NCBI GenBank assembly: GCA_024516035.1
Contig: CM044959.1
Span: 14,719,298-14,783,297, forward strand
Length of the DNA: 64,000 nt
DNA from: Bactericera cockerelli
Lineage: Eukaryota > Arthropoda > Insecta > Hemiptera > Triozidae
Direction: 5' to 3'
The position numbers and the translations under genes were made by a program. Each line of letters opens with the position of its first letter. The stretch's first letter is position 1. Under the pieces are notes generated by a model. It did no database searches and was not told the DNA's origin. It was given only the letters and a program-made list of their open reading frames with translations. This document shows, piece after piece, positions 10,801 through 23,000 of the stretch.

Positions 10801-13349
10801 CTACCTATCAAACTCAAATTGAATTTATCTGTTCACTGATTATTAATTTTTTCAATCAGAATTATGAATAATTTCATTTTAAATATGTACATTACCTATT
10901 TACTTGTCCATTTTTTGTTTGACTAAAGGCACGTGCTAAACCAAAGTCAGCTAGTTTTAAAATTCCCGTCTTTGTTATCAGTACGTTGGCAGCTTTCATA
11001 TCCCTGTGTAGAATCTGAAATGTGAGAAAAGAAAGGAACAATAATTGCTGCTGGAGATTTTATACTGAAAGATCAATTCTCTAGGTATCACTGAAGGGAG
11101 CATAGATAGGACACCAGCCTATCTTTGAAACTTTTCTTAAAACTTATAGCATAAACCATTTTTTTTTTTTCATATTACATTTATTTTTTGTAATAAACAA
11201 ATTGATTTGATCATCCAATGCTTTCAAAGGTATAGAGAAGATTTTTTTTTACTTGGGTCACCTGTGCAAAATAAGTGTGCCATGTTTAAAGTAGTTGATA
11301 TTGTTTCAAGGTTAAGAAACAGAATCTGATATTCATCTTAATGTTCTTCTCTTGTACAGTTTCAAAGCATAACCTACCTTATTGCTATGGATATAGTACA
11401 GGCCATTGAGCAACTGCTGAATGACTTTCTTAATTTCTCCTAGACTGAATTTGACGTGAATATTTGATAAGAGTCCGGCAAGATCGTGTTCACAGAAGTC
11501 AAACACAAGGTAGAATGTGGATCTAAATCGATTGTAGTGGTTTGCTGAAAAAAAGAGGATGTTTAACATAGAATAAGAATCATAGGGTTGTGTCATTTTG
11601 CATGATGGTAGATCCAGAGAGAAGAAATTCCTTAGAACTTCCAGCACAGTCTTACATTAATAATACATAAAGGCTCATGAGTTGCAATGGTTCCAAGAAA
11701 TATGTGAAGTCTCTTGTTCTCATCTATTATAATTTTTCCACAATATTTTTACCAAGGAACACTGGTAAGTACAAATGTTTATACATGTACAGACTTGGTG
11801 TTTTTTTAAAAACTCTCAGGTGGAGTAGTTGTAATGACAGTGTGCATAAGTTTAAAATATCATATTCTCTACCACTGATGTAAATACAACAACATGTTTC
11901 ATGTACATTATCCTGGAATCCTCTTTTTTGTTTAACCAGGCACTATTTTCATGCACAGTCCTATTGTTGACAAAAACATCACATAGTATCAATGTTGATA
12001 CTAACCTTTGGTCCTGCATATTTCTATCAGGTTAACAACATTTTCATGCTTCAGTAGTTGCAGAATCTTGATCTCTCTCAATGCAGTGATTGGAAACTGG
12101 AATACAAATTGATATATTAGTGACTAGCAAATTTTGTCATATAATAATAAAATATGATAATATATATACTGTATTTTTCTTTTTCTTGTTCTTCTTCCTC
12201 CTAATTCGTCCATTTAAGTTGAAGTTTTACTACTGTACAAAACATGCTATTTTGGAATGCTATCTTAGCATTAAATAAGACCTGACCTCATGCTGAAAAA
12301 ATATACAAGTGAAATTAAAGCAACTTAAATTTTTTGCTTACCCCTTCTTTTTCATTGTCCATCAGAACTTTTTTCATTGCTACAAATTTTTTGGAGTTTC
12401 TCTTATCTTTGGCTTTGAACACCTCTCTGAAAAAGAACACAATTTTTCAAATTTAATAAAATCCTTGAAAGTACCCATTTCATCAATTTAGGAGCACAAT
12501 TTATGAACAATGGATAAATTAACCATGATTAGTGAATTTCACTTTATTGTGAGCAGAGATATGAGTATTTTGGTGATACAGTTTGAAACAAGTTTTTTTT
12601 TTGTATTTTTATAAAAGGTATTTTAAATACTTCTTTTTGTATTGTGTATTTGAAATACCTTTTGCAAGTATTTTTAACATCTCTGTTAATGAGTGTAGAT
12701 TATTCACAAGATGTTCTTTCAAGTACCTACTCTTGAATTCAACCTGAGATTATGAATTCACTTGTTCACTTCACAAGACCTTGTTTCACAAAAACAACCT
12801 TCAAAATTTAACAATAGAAAAATCCTTGATCTCTGATAAACCTAACAGATATAAGTACCTTTTGAAAAATCTACTAATTGAAAATACCTTAAATTTACTC
12901 TCCAATACAAAGCACTATTAACAGAGCTTTTCTCTCTTCAGCTACAAAATAATTCACCATTTCTATGAACAATGTACATTCCACAGTAACTTTCATTTTT
13001 TGAAGGTGATGAAATTAGATACTATGTGAAATCTCCAAAAAGTAGGTATATTCCCCAAATCCCCACCCATTACTTGAAAAATTCAGTCTCCTAATAAAAT
13101 TCTTGTCTGGTTAGTTTTTTCAGTCCATCTAACTCACCCAAAAGTTCCTTGTCCTATTTTTGCAACCTTCTCATATTTGGTTGCCTCATCACAGAAGGGA
13201 AAGTCATAGTCCTCAATGTACTTTTCTTTTTCTTTGGCATTGAAGATGGAGGAAGCACTTGAAGGTCCAGGCATTGGGCCTGGACCCCCCATGGACATGT
13301 CAGGGCGAGCTCCAGGATATTGGCCTTTGGCCATCATCATGTTGTTCAT
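7878..13349 (-). CDS. CDK9: CDK9, cyclin-dependent kinase of P-TEFb
   Basis: Nine exons join in phase: 13349-13138, 12426-12342, 12096-12006, 11544-11378, 11014-10896, 10356-10218, 9550-9419, 8621-8479, 8055-7878 (1266 nt, 421 aa). With cyclin T the kinase phosphorylates the RNA polymerase II tail and pause factors in the nucleus to release paused polymerase. Visible signatures: GQGTFGEVFKA (glycine loop), VAMKKV (VAIK-type lysine), [22 protein letters not shown] (catalytic loop), ADFGLARAF (DFG), [20 protein letters not shown] with the T-loop threonine, and [17 protein letters not shown]. The C-terminus [11 protein letters not shown] ends in RVF as in CDK9 rather than CDK12/13. It is longer than human CDK9 (372 aa) through an M/G/P-rich N-terminal extension of about 35 residues and a tail with six consecutive histidines. 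The start is the first ATG of the cluster at 13349. It lies head-to-head with RFT1. Confidence 0.95.
8166..8317 (+). mobile_element. Short non-autonomous Helitron
   Basis: Starts TCTATATATATGTATAAATC and ends GCGGGTGTAACCCGCTAG before T, that is a 5' TC end and a 3' hairpin followed by CTAG, the Helitron end pattern. It lies in the last intron of CDK9 and has no open frame. Confidence 0.7.
8664..8815 (+). mobile_element. tRNA-derived SINE, 'GACCTCAGTAGC' family, copy 1
   Basis: A tRNA-like head (CTCAGTAGCGTGATCGATAA, then a B-box-like GGTAGTTCTAGTC) is followed by a short body ending GGTTAACACAAATATGATAA. A second copy lies at 16382-16520 in the same order. Confidence 0.6.
8886..9092 (+). 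mobile_element. tRNA-derived SINE, 'GTCCCGGTAGCTCAG' family, copy 2
   Basis: Complete head with GGTTCGAAACCC and acceptor-like ends, full body and a TTATTATT tail. In the CDK9 intron between exons 8 and 7. Confidence 0.9.
9095..9376 (+). mobile_element. LINE 3' fragment, 'GGGTGGAAGAG' family
   Basis: A longer fragment than most: the upstream part has a run TGAATGCCTACCCTAACC, then GGGTGGAAGAGATTG, a CCCCGCCCTTT block and a tail of AATAAAGTGTAAATC plus AATAAATAAA. It ends about 40 bp from the CDK9 exon 7 donor. Confidence 0.65.
9675..9916 (+). mobile_element. SINE-like repeat fragment, 'GGCTGGGTGAAGTTAATGTG' type
   Basis: Shares GGCTGGGTGAAGTTAATGTG and a GATTCGCAGCGAGTGGA block with the 5S-derived SINE bodies, followed by a GGAAGGGCATCCAGCC block seen inverted near 42200. 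The tail is an AATAATAAT microsatellite abutting the next SINE. Confidence 0.55.
9905..10110 (-). mobile_element. tRNA-derived SINE, 'GTCCCGGTAGCTCAG' family, copy 3
   Basis: Complete inverted copy with head, B box and an ATT-rich tail, in the CDK9 intron between exons 7 and 6. It ends about 110 bp from the exon 6 donor. Confidence 0.9.
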
Positions 13350-14039
13350 GATGGAACAGTCCTCTGACTTCTAGGGATGGTAGTTTAAAAGCATGTAATT
13401 GAACAGGGATTGTCGACGCTGATGTACCTAATTAGTTTTTTTTATTAAATAAAGGGCAAGATCAAGACATGGCTAGAATTCACTCAAATTACTAAAATAG
13501 TTTTTCCAAGTATCACTGGAATGTAGGCGATTTTCAAATTTCCGCGAATCTTTATTTTTTCGAAATTTCGCGCTGTTCAATCTGTGAGTTTAGCATTTTT
13601 GTTTTTCAGTGTTGCCATGTTTCTTTTCATTTTTGTTCTGTGCTTTAGGGGACTGTTTGGGGATGACACAGAAATATTTGTTCTGTGACTATAGATAAGG
13701 AAACACTGCTTTGTTTACTTTTCTTATCAAAATTATTTCCGTTGAGTTTGCTAAAAAGTTATATCAAGACACACAATACAAATTTAAATACAATTAATCT
13801 ATTTTCTAAATTCTGATGTATTAACTTAAATCTTCGTGATAAGATATACGTTGTGTAGGTTAGAATGAATTGTAACACATACAATTTCACGGGTATACCA
13901 TTAGAATCACTACTGTTTCAAATGATATAACAATACCATATACTCACTCACCTTAAAAACTAATACCCACATTACCTGTACTCTCTGTGAGTACCTTCTA
14001 TTGATCAAGTAAAAAGTGTTTTGAATATAATCCTTTGAT
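13350..14039. promoter_or_regulatory. Presumed bidirectional promoter of CDK9 and RFT1
   Basis: 690 bp separate the CDK9 ATG (13349, minus) and the RFT1 ATG (14040, plus). A perfect E2F-type site TTTCGCGC lies at 13566-13573. The 15-mer ATTTTTGTTCTGTGC (13629-13643) is found inverted in the other divergent promoter of the window (60685-60699), and a second TTTGTTCTGTGAC copy lies near 13677. No TATA box at a convincing distance was seen. Its promoter role is inferred from layout. Confidence 0.55.
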
Positions 14040-17000
14040 ATGAAGAAAAGAAATTTTCTCAAAGGGAGCTTGCAGGATGCTTCCTACAACATACTTCTTC
14101 AGGTAAGTTTTATCTGCACAGGGTATTTTTTGTTGTTGTAAGTTTCATTCTTGCAAAATAAACTTGTGAAATCTATGTGGTCATAACATGGCGAAAAAAT
14201 GAAGGTAATTGTCAGGTTTCATTGGCAAGCTTAATTTTGAAATTTATGGCCTATATGAATCAGGTGCGCAAAATGTAAAAAAAAAGAAAAGTTCAATTTT
14301 TAGGTATTTCTTTGTTTTCTCAGTATCTGCAATGTCAAGTATCTTTGAAACTGCAACAGATAGTGGTGTTAGTGGTAAAGTTCTCAGAGCTACCCCCCCA
14401 AGCTTATGTTTGTTTTCAATCAAGAGCTTTCTGGAACTCATTGTTTAATTTAGAAGAACATGAGGAGTAGACCCTCCAAAATAGGATCCAATAGAAGAGT
14501 CAAAATCATTGTTGAAAGCTCCATTTCAAAGAAACCAAATTTTTTTTTTAAATTTAATGGGGAAACTGCAAGTTTTAACCAAGATGAGGTATTATTTCAC
14601 TTATAATGTGCTCAAGAGGACTGATTCAATTTTGTAAAATATAAAAAAAATACACAAAAGCTAAATTTTAGGTTTCTTTGTTTTTGTTGCTTAACATCTA
14701 CAGGTCATCTGAGATTAGGACCCTACCCTTCATATACTGGAAATTCACAAAAAAAAATATTTCAGCTTGGTATAAGATCCATTACGCAGAATCAACCTTT
14801 GAATAAGAATTAATTTTAAATTATTTTATATGAACAATGTGTTGACTAGGAACTTTAAATTTAAAGTTTCATTTGGGGGGAGATTGAATGATCTCAGTGT
14901 GAAGGAATACTACAACCTATGTCTCTTCCATGATTATCTGAATCCTGAATCATAAACCTGCTTTTGAATTAGTCCTAAGATATTATTTCATCTCATTGTT
15001 TGTCATTTGAATTCTTGTTCCAGATGATCTTTTTTTTCTCCAAAATATTTGATTCTAGATTGACAGTAATGTTTCAACCTATCTTTTTTCTTCCTTTCAT
15101 TTTGTAATAATGTACTTAGTATCTCCACTTGAGAGATTTCTTTCCAAAATTTGTTTTACATTAAAGATATTATGTATGTATTGGACACATCATATTACCA
15201 ATACCAGGAGTGATATCATTTCTATTAGTCATACATAAAGAGAAAAAAATCATCTAATTTAGAGAGAGTGGTGTGAAAATTGTATGTGCAAATATAAAGC
15301 AGGAACACATGTGTTACCATAGTACCTATAATAATAATATATTCACACAACTGTCACTTATGTGCCAAAACCATGGGAGTTTTATTTCCCTACTTTCTCT
15401 CAATTCTGAGTAGGTACCTATTCTGAATGTACCCACCTACTGGATGGCATTATTAATTTATTTGTTAGTTCAGACAGAGAAAAATATAGAAAAAATCTAA
15501 GATTTTCTATCTTTGAAAAAAAAACACCATCTTGTATATAATATACAAAGAATAAAAATAATGTACTATGCAAAATTGAAAAGAGATAAGTATAAGTATA
15601 TACGAGTAGATAAGGTTTAATATAATAGAATTGAGTCCAAACACAGAAAATTTATTTTTTATCTTAGTTATTTACTTTGAGTTCGTGCCAAATAATGAAG
15701 ACTCAAGACAGTTGCAATATAGGTAATGCCTCTTCTGTACGTTATTTCAATCTCAATCACCTATTTGTTATATGTTAAGAAAAAGGCAATGCATTTTACA
15801 AAATTGTAAAATAATAATAATGCTACCAGAGTGTCTCCTTTATAATGATTTTTATTATTTAATATTTAAACTGTAAATTTCACAGGAGTTAATATTTCAA
15901 AATGCCATCAGAAAGTTTTAAGTTTTTGATATTTCTTATCATATAGCATCATCCAGAGGTCATGGGAGATAACAAGTCATCCTTTCATTTTGGGATTTAG
16001 ACCACATAATAATATGTATTTGGCTTACTGCTGGAATGATAGGACCCATTAGTCCTAATTGGGAACTATAAATAAAAGAAGGCTATATTATTATTAGTTG
16101 AAATTGTCAGACGGCATTTAAAAAAATCCACTGGTGATTTTGCCATATTATGACCATAATAGTACTTTAAAACATGTCTCTGAGATGCGATTTATTTAAG
16201 AAAAAAAAAGAGTTTGAAAGTCCATGTTTTATAAGAGGTCAACTCAAATATAAATTATTTTTGATAGATAACAAGATAACCCTAACATAGTTAATTAGAA
16301 AAACAAGAAAATTCTCTGATTTGTTCATTTTCATTAAGCAGTCAAGATACTTTTACTTCCCACCTATGTACATCATTTTACCAACCTCAGTAGCTTTATC
16401 AATAAAGTGGCAGCTTGTAACCTAGAGGTCGGTGGTTTAAGTCCCGGTTTCAGCATAAATTTATTTAAGCAACTTTGAGTGGTTGTGTATCGCGAAAGTG
16501 ACTAACACAATTATGATAACTTTTTTAAACTTTTTTTACATCATTTTAAAAATGTACTACATACATAATATTGAACAGCGGTGTACTGTGTTCTAGCAAC
16601 CTTGTGGAAGGGCAGTATCATTTGTTTGTTTTTAATAAATAAATTGTTCTCTCCAATATCTATAGATTTACTTGAAAATAATACATTTCTAATATCAAAT
16701 TTATATGATACTGAAGAGGTTGTGTAATGACAAGAACAAGAAATGTGTTAAATTACTTCTAGGTAGAGTGAGATTGGCAAGTAATATATCCAAGACTTAA
16801 CTAGCATACTGGGTGCCTTGTAACTAGATTATTGATTTAGGATAATATAGGGTGATAAACATAATTAGGCCTTAATATTACTACATTGAATCGGTCACCT
16901 TCCATACTGATGCCAGCAATTCAAATTATCCTCACGAAGCCCAAGCCTTAAATTTTACTAAACTAAAGAATATCTGGTACAGAAGTCACCAATCCATGTT

Positions 17001-20000
17001 TTCTTCATGTTTCATGTGCCTTAAAATCAATTGCAAACTGTATTAGATTAGCAATCTTTATTACAGTTAAATTTGAAATTCAAATTAAGGGCGGAATTAA
17101 TAGACGTTTTTGTAAAACCTCTGTGGCGATAAGTCACGGATTGCGTATTTTTTTTTTTTTTTTTTTTTTTGGCTTTCCTATTGTGGCAGGGTTCTCATGA
17201 ATGAGCTCTTCCACCCAACCGACGGAGAAGCGGCTCTTTACTCAAGCTTCAAGTAACGAACCACTTCAGATTTGAATAAACTTAGGTTTTGTAAGTTTCT
17301 AATTTCAGATGGCAACGAGTTCCAAAGTCGGACTGTGCATATCTGGAAAGATTTTTCAAAAGATGTTGTATGATGTAGAGGCACAGTTAAAAGTTTTGTT
17401 GCAACTGATCTTGTGCTGTAATTATTTGAGTCCGCTAAGAATTGAAATGATTGAACAATATAACTTGGTCTTTGAATGTTTATGATTTTATAAAAGAGCA
17501 GCAGATTATGTAGTTGTCTTCTTTGTTTTAGGTTCATCCAATCTAAATCCTTATAACACTGAGAGACATGATCATGTTTTCTCAGGTTTAGCACATAGCG
17601 GATGCATGCATTTTGTGCAACCTGCAACGATTGAGCTGATTCCACACTTAAGCCATTGTACACAACATCACAGTAGTCAAAAATGGGGAAAATCAACGAT
17701 TCCACCAATTTCTTCTTGAGATGTGTAGGAAATGTTCTTCGGAATTTGCTTAAGGTGTGAAGAGAATAAAACACTCTCTTTCGAACCTGAGCAACATGTT
17801 TATCCCAGCACAACGTATTGTCAAAGTAGACGCCGAGATTTTTAGCATTTTCAACGAATAAAATTTGTTGGCTATCTAAAATAATTTGAGGAAGATGTTG
17901 CAAAGAGACAGAAGATATAAAATGATTTGACCCAATTATCATTGCTTTTGTTTTTGAGGGATTTGGCTTTAAAAACAAAGATTTCGCCCATGCAGTGAAT
18001 CTATCTAGATCTTCATTAAGAAATCGTACTGCCGTTGGAATTTCATCAGGTGAACAATGTATATAGACCTGCATGTCATCCGCGTACACATGGTAATTAC
18101 AGTGCCGGAAAACACCTTGTATTGTCGATATGTACAAAGCAAATAGCAATGGACCAGCGACAGATCCCTGCGGCACTCCTGACAGAAGAGGCCTCCATTC
18201 TGACATGCTACCACCACAAAAGACACGTTGTTTTCGGCCACGCAGGTATGACTCTACCCAAGAAAGTGTATTTTCTGAAAACTGGAGATTTCGAAGACGT
18301 TGAAGAAGGATATCAAAATCTACGCTATCAAATGCCTTGCTCATATCAAGAAATACGACCATTGTGACCTTGCGTTCATCCAGAGCAGCATGTATATCCT
18401 GGGTAACCTTGACAAGGGCAGTAGTCGTACTATGGTGCCGCCTGAAACCCGATTGAAACGGGTCAACAATGTTGAAATGCTCAACGAACGCCAATATCTG
18501 CTCAACCGCAAGTTTTTCTAAGCCCTTGGATAGAAGAGGAAGCAAAGAAATCGGTCGATAATCTGCACATGAGGAAGGATTAGCAACTTTGCTCAAGGGA
18601 ACAACATTGGAAAATTTCCAAAAGTCCGGAAATCTTCCACTTGAGAAAGATTCATTGAAGATACACGAAATCCTTGGAAGCACGGAAGACAAAGACATCT
18701 TCAGCATATCAAGATCAACATTATCATACCCAGATGTACTAGATTTGAGAGACATGATGGCCTTCTTTACACTCTCATCTGAGACAGGCTCAAAGTCAAA
18801 TTTGACATCAGAGGGTAAGGATGAAGGACTCGGATCATTCTTCAACTGTTGCAGTACCGAGGCTTTAAGTACACTACATGGGACAGGTACAACTGTAGTG
18901 AAGTAATCATTCAACTGATTAAGATCAATAGAGACAGGCCTAGGAGCTTTAATGTTTCCAAGGCCCACGCTATTCAACTTTCTCCAAGTGGACTTAGGAC
19001 CCCCATGTAGTATGCCTCGTGCGAAATTTCGCTGAGCATTTCGCACTGCGTAATTTGTTCGATTTTTCAAGTCCCTATACTTTTGTAATGACTCCAGTGT
19101 ACGTGTATGTCGGTAACGTATACATGCCTTGTCACGTTTACGCATGCAGGATTTTATTGTAGGAGTCATCCAGGGTATAGGTGGCTTGGTAGCTCGAGCC
19201 TCTATCACGGGAGCCAACTCATTGAAAACCCCCATCATGTTTTCATTGAGTTCGGCAACCTTTAACTCAAGGTCACCAGAAGCCTCAAAAGCTGACCAGT
19301 CTGCGCCATCTAGACGCTCATAAAACTCATCACTGTTGATGCTCTTAATCTTACGATAAGAGATGAATTGTGGAGGATATTTGGGCACTTTTACTGAATA
19401 TGCGAGAAGCATCAAATCATGCTGTGATATACCTGGAGCAGGTATCAGTTCATGGTGCACCACTTTATCACTCTTCGCAACTATGGTCAGATCTATAAGG
19501 GTAGATTGACAGTTAGGTTTGTGATGAGTAGGACCCGAGGGCAGAATAGTGAGATTAAATGACAGCATTGTCTCCGTAAATCGAGAATTTGATGGGATGT
19601 CAAGCCTTAATTGGTTTAAGTTGAAATCTCCCATGATGATAATGTGTTCATATTGAGGGATAGCCTCAGCTATGAAATCATAAAATTCATTTATCCCATA
19701 AACATCTGGTGCCTTGTACACAACGGTAAGTAAAAGCCTGACACATCTTACAGTGACTTCAAGTGCCATAAACTCAATATCCCTATTGTTACCATAAGAA
19801 CTTGTCATAATAACTTTATGGGTGAGGTCATCACGTATATAGATCGCAACGCCTCCCCCGGTTCTCATGCCAGGTCTATCATGCCTAACTAAAACGTATC
19901 CTGGTAGGTTCACAATATTATCGGATATAGAGGGTCTAAGCCATGATTCTGATATGAGAATTGCATGTAGATTTGCATTCTCAATGAGAGTTGTGATCTC

Positions 20001-23000
20001 GTGATGATGGAGTGGTAAGCTCTGTGCGTTTAAATGTGCACAACTAAAACATTTAGAAAAAGGCGCAACAGATGTAGATATTTTATTATTGTTTATCTTC
20101 AGCTGATTGATAGTCTTACTACCATTAGTTGTACCATCAGGTAACGGACCAAGAGGCACATCACTACCAGAATCCACTGAATGAGAAGAATCCTCAGAAC
20201 CACTACAGTTTACATCTTGACCTAATGCTGAAACTTCTTGAGTAGTAATACTATTACTACTACCATTGTAATCAGGAGTGAAGTTCTGGTCCACATGAGA
20301 TTCAGCATGTCCCTGAGAGGACGGGGTGTCAGATATTTGATAAGAATTAAGAGAAGAAGTAATATCAGTGGCTAATACCACTTCGTTCCTAGTTTCAGTA
20401 CAATAAGTACTCGTCAGCGGGTCGATAAAAAACGACCTTGTTGGCCCGCCCTATTACTTCCCGTAGCGTTCCATCCATCATCAAAGTGGACTCTTCGATT
20501 TTGAACTACATTGTACTGTCCTCTGACCTCATTTTGTGAATATGTGTTATAGAATGTTCTATTACTATGCCTATATTGAGGGTAGGAGTATAAATAACGG
20601 TTAGATATACGAGATCTTAAGTACTGAGGGTCCCTAGAATCAGTATATCTATTGATCTTGTGCATATTATATTTGTTTTGATAGTTCATATCATAGTTAT
20701 ATCTACCATAGTTACCTGTGTGCTGATTGTGTCTCATGGGCTTTGGGAATCTAGTAGGTAAGTGATGGAATTTTCTGCTATCATATTCTTTAACCCTTTG
20801 TCGTTGAGGTTGCTTTACGATGGGAGATTTTTTAATTTGTTTTGTTTTATTTTGTGTCTGAGCTTTTACAATTTTAGTGGTTTTAATTTCAGTATTCTTT
20901 ACGTAATTTTGTGTTTTGTTTGTATTATTTACCATGCAGTCGTGGATAAGTGTACCTATTTTGGACTTACCTAGTTTATTTAAATGTAGGTTGTCATTAC
21001 AATAGTCATTAGTATTTAAAACAGTGTTGGGGTCAATAAGAAGTACTTGCTTACCTTGGAAGAAACTTATACACTTAGCATTAAAATCACGGATGTGAGA
21101 GTTCATATTACAACCGTTTCTTCTAAGGGGAACAAGAACAATACCTATAGAACAATGATTATTTTTAGCAATGAATTTCATGAAAGAATCCTTAACACTT
21201 TTCATGGATGTCCTAGATATATCATTGGCTCCACTGAACAGGATGATCATGTCCTGTTCTGAGTGTGTTCTGGACTTCATTTCATTGAGCTCCTCCACTC
21301 TGGATCCCGGCTTGAAGTAACATTTCACATCATAGTGTTTGGCAAGCTTTGATTTGAGTACCTCGTCCAGATGCTTCACATGACTATCTCCCATCATAGT
21401 GATTTGAATACGGCTGGGTCCAGGTTTGGCTTCTTGGGAATGGACTGGCTGAGCTGATTTTGACTGCGCAGACTTCGGTTGATTGTGTTTGTTTGCATTG
21501 GGAGTGGGTCTCAGAGAAATTTGATCCTTAGACTTCTGTTGATATTTCATGAGCTCGTTCTTGTCAACTTCCCATCCTGCTTCAATGGTTGATATTGTTA
21601 CTTTAAGTTGATTAGTCAATGATTTCTCTTGTTCTAGTTCTGTTTTTAAATTTTGGATTTCTGCTTTTAACTGCTCGTTGATGTTATTCAACTTTAGATT
21701 TACATTTTTAATTTCGTTGTCTTGTTCCATAATTCTTCTTTCTTTTATCATTATTCTATCTATTAGACTGTCTCTTACTCTGCACATTTCTTCATATCTA
21801 ATTTTATATGTTTTTTCTTCTTCTTCATTTTGATTCAAAACTTCTTGATCATTGTCATCAGTGGGTATGTCAGGGTTAATAACAGATTTGTAAATATCAT
21901 GTATGAACGTAGGGTCACCGGCTCGGGTTGAGTGTTCATCCTTGCAGAACTTGTCGTCAAGCACAGTAACATAGCCATCGTTGTTTTTGTCCGTGTCTAC
22001 CGCGGAGCCTTTTTCTTTAGGTTTAGTGAACTTGACTTTGGATGACGACATGTCAGTGGACAATGGTGTGGACGCCACCGCTCCAGTCTGCAGAGGAGGT
22101 GGACTGTTCTGCTTGGAAGTTGGGGTTGATGGTGTAGATCTCATTTTATGCTTGTCATGCTCTCCAATTATAGCCAACACTTTGAGATTTGTTTTGTCGA
22201 CTTTAATTCTGACAGGACAGTTGACCTCATAGCACCTATACCTGAGAGAGCCATCTTTCAGCGGGTTACTGTAGATAAACTTGTGCTCTTTGAAAATAAT
22301 ATTTTGTGATCGGCGAGCTCCGTCTACCACTTGTATATCATAGGGATTTGAGATATTTTGATTTTCAGTTTCACCCATGTTCAAAGTCAATATCAATTTC
22401 CTAGACCAAGAGCCGCCGAGTTTCAAAATTTTTAACTTTGATTTGTCATGTGATTGATCTCCAACAGATGGAGCTAGTCAAACAATAACTATTCTCTTTG
22501 AATGAGAATAAATGTCATGTGCTACAATTGAGGTTATTAATATTTTGATTGTCAGCAGAAAGTGAACAAAGAAAAGTTCGTTGTGTTATTATCTTGAATC
22601 AGCTGTTGGAGATTTAAAAATATTTCGACTACGGAACTTTCTTTGTGAAAAAATCAATTGAATTAATTTAAATTGTTCATAAAATCTTTCACTTACATTT
22701 TCCGGTGTAGTTTGTATCAGTTTTCACTAAAAGACACCAAAAACTTCAAGAAAAAATTCACTTGTAAGTACTTTGATAGCCTTTGACTTTAAATTTTTGG
22801 AAAAATGTAGGAGCAATTTTAAATTGACCGTTGTTGTCTAGATCTCAGAAAGGATCTTTTGATCCTTTATGAAATTTATCTACACTCAAGATAAATTGCG
22901 TACTGTGTAAGATAGGGAAAATCGACGCTTAGCAGCGACTTAAGTTATCGATGTTGTCTATTATTTTCTCCCTAAATATCTCTCTCGTACTTTTGGTATT

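Larger units (their letters stand above)
14103..17089. other. RFT1 intron 1, left part; little visible
   Basis: AT-rich intron DNA. Apart from a headless SINE at 15948-16098 and a SINE at 16382-16520 nothing is supported. Short open frames (for example 14209-14448) show no domain and have AT-rich composition unlike exons here. Confidence 0.6.
17148..22894 (-). mobile_element. Full-length non-LTR retrotransposon (CR1/L2-like), 5.75 kb
   Basis: The element is bounded by the 8-bp target duplication ATTGCGTA (17140-17147 and 22895-22902) and ends in a 3' poly-A tail (seen as poly-T at 17148-17170). It has a 5' leader of about 0.5 kb, ORF1 (22378-20414), ORF2 (20381-17238 as an open frame) and a 3' end beginning GGTTGGGTGGAAGAGCTC. 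Both ORFs are open, so the copy may be young. It is antisense to RFT1 within intron 1. An esterase in ORF1, an AP-type endonuclease and a YADD reverse transcriptase place it in the CR1/L2/jockey assemblage; the exact clade is not resolved by eye. Confidence 0.92.

Noticed and set aside
14209..14448. A small gene in RFT1 intron 1
   Set aside because: Open on both strands, AT-rich, no domain and no splice context.
18005..19323. Plus-strand open frames across the LINE
   Set aside because: They are antisense shadows of ORF2 with no domain of their own.
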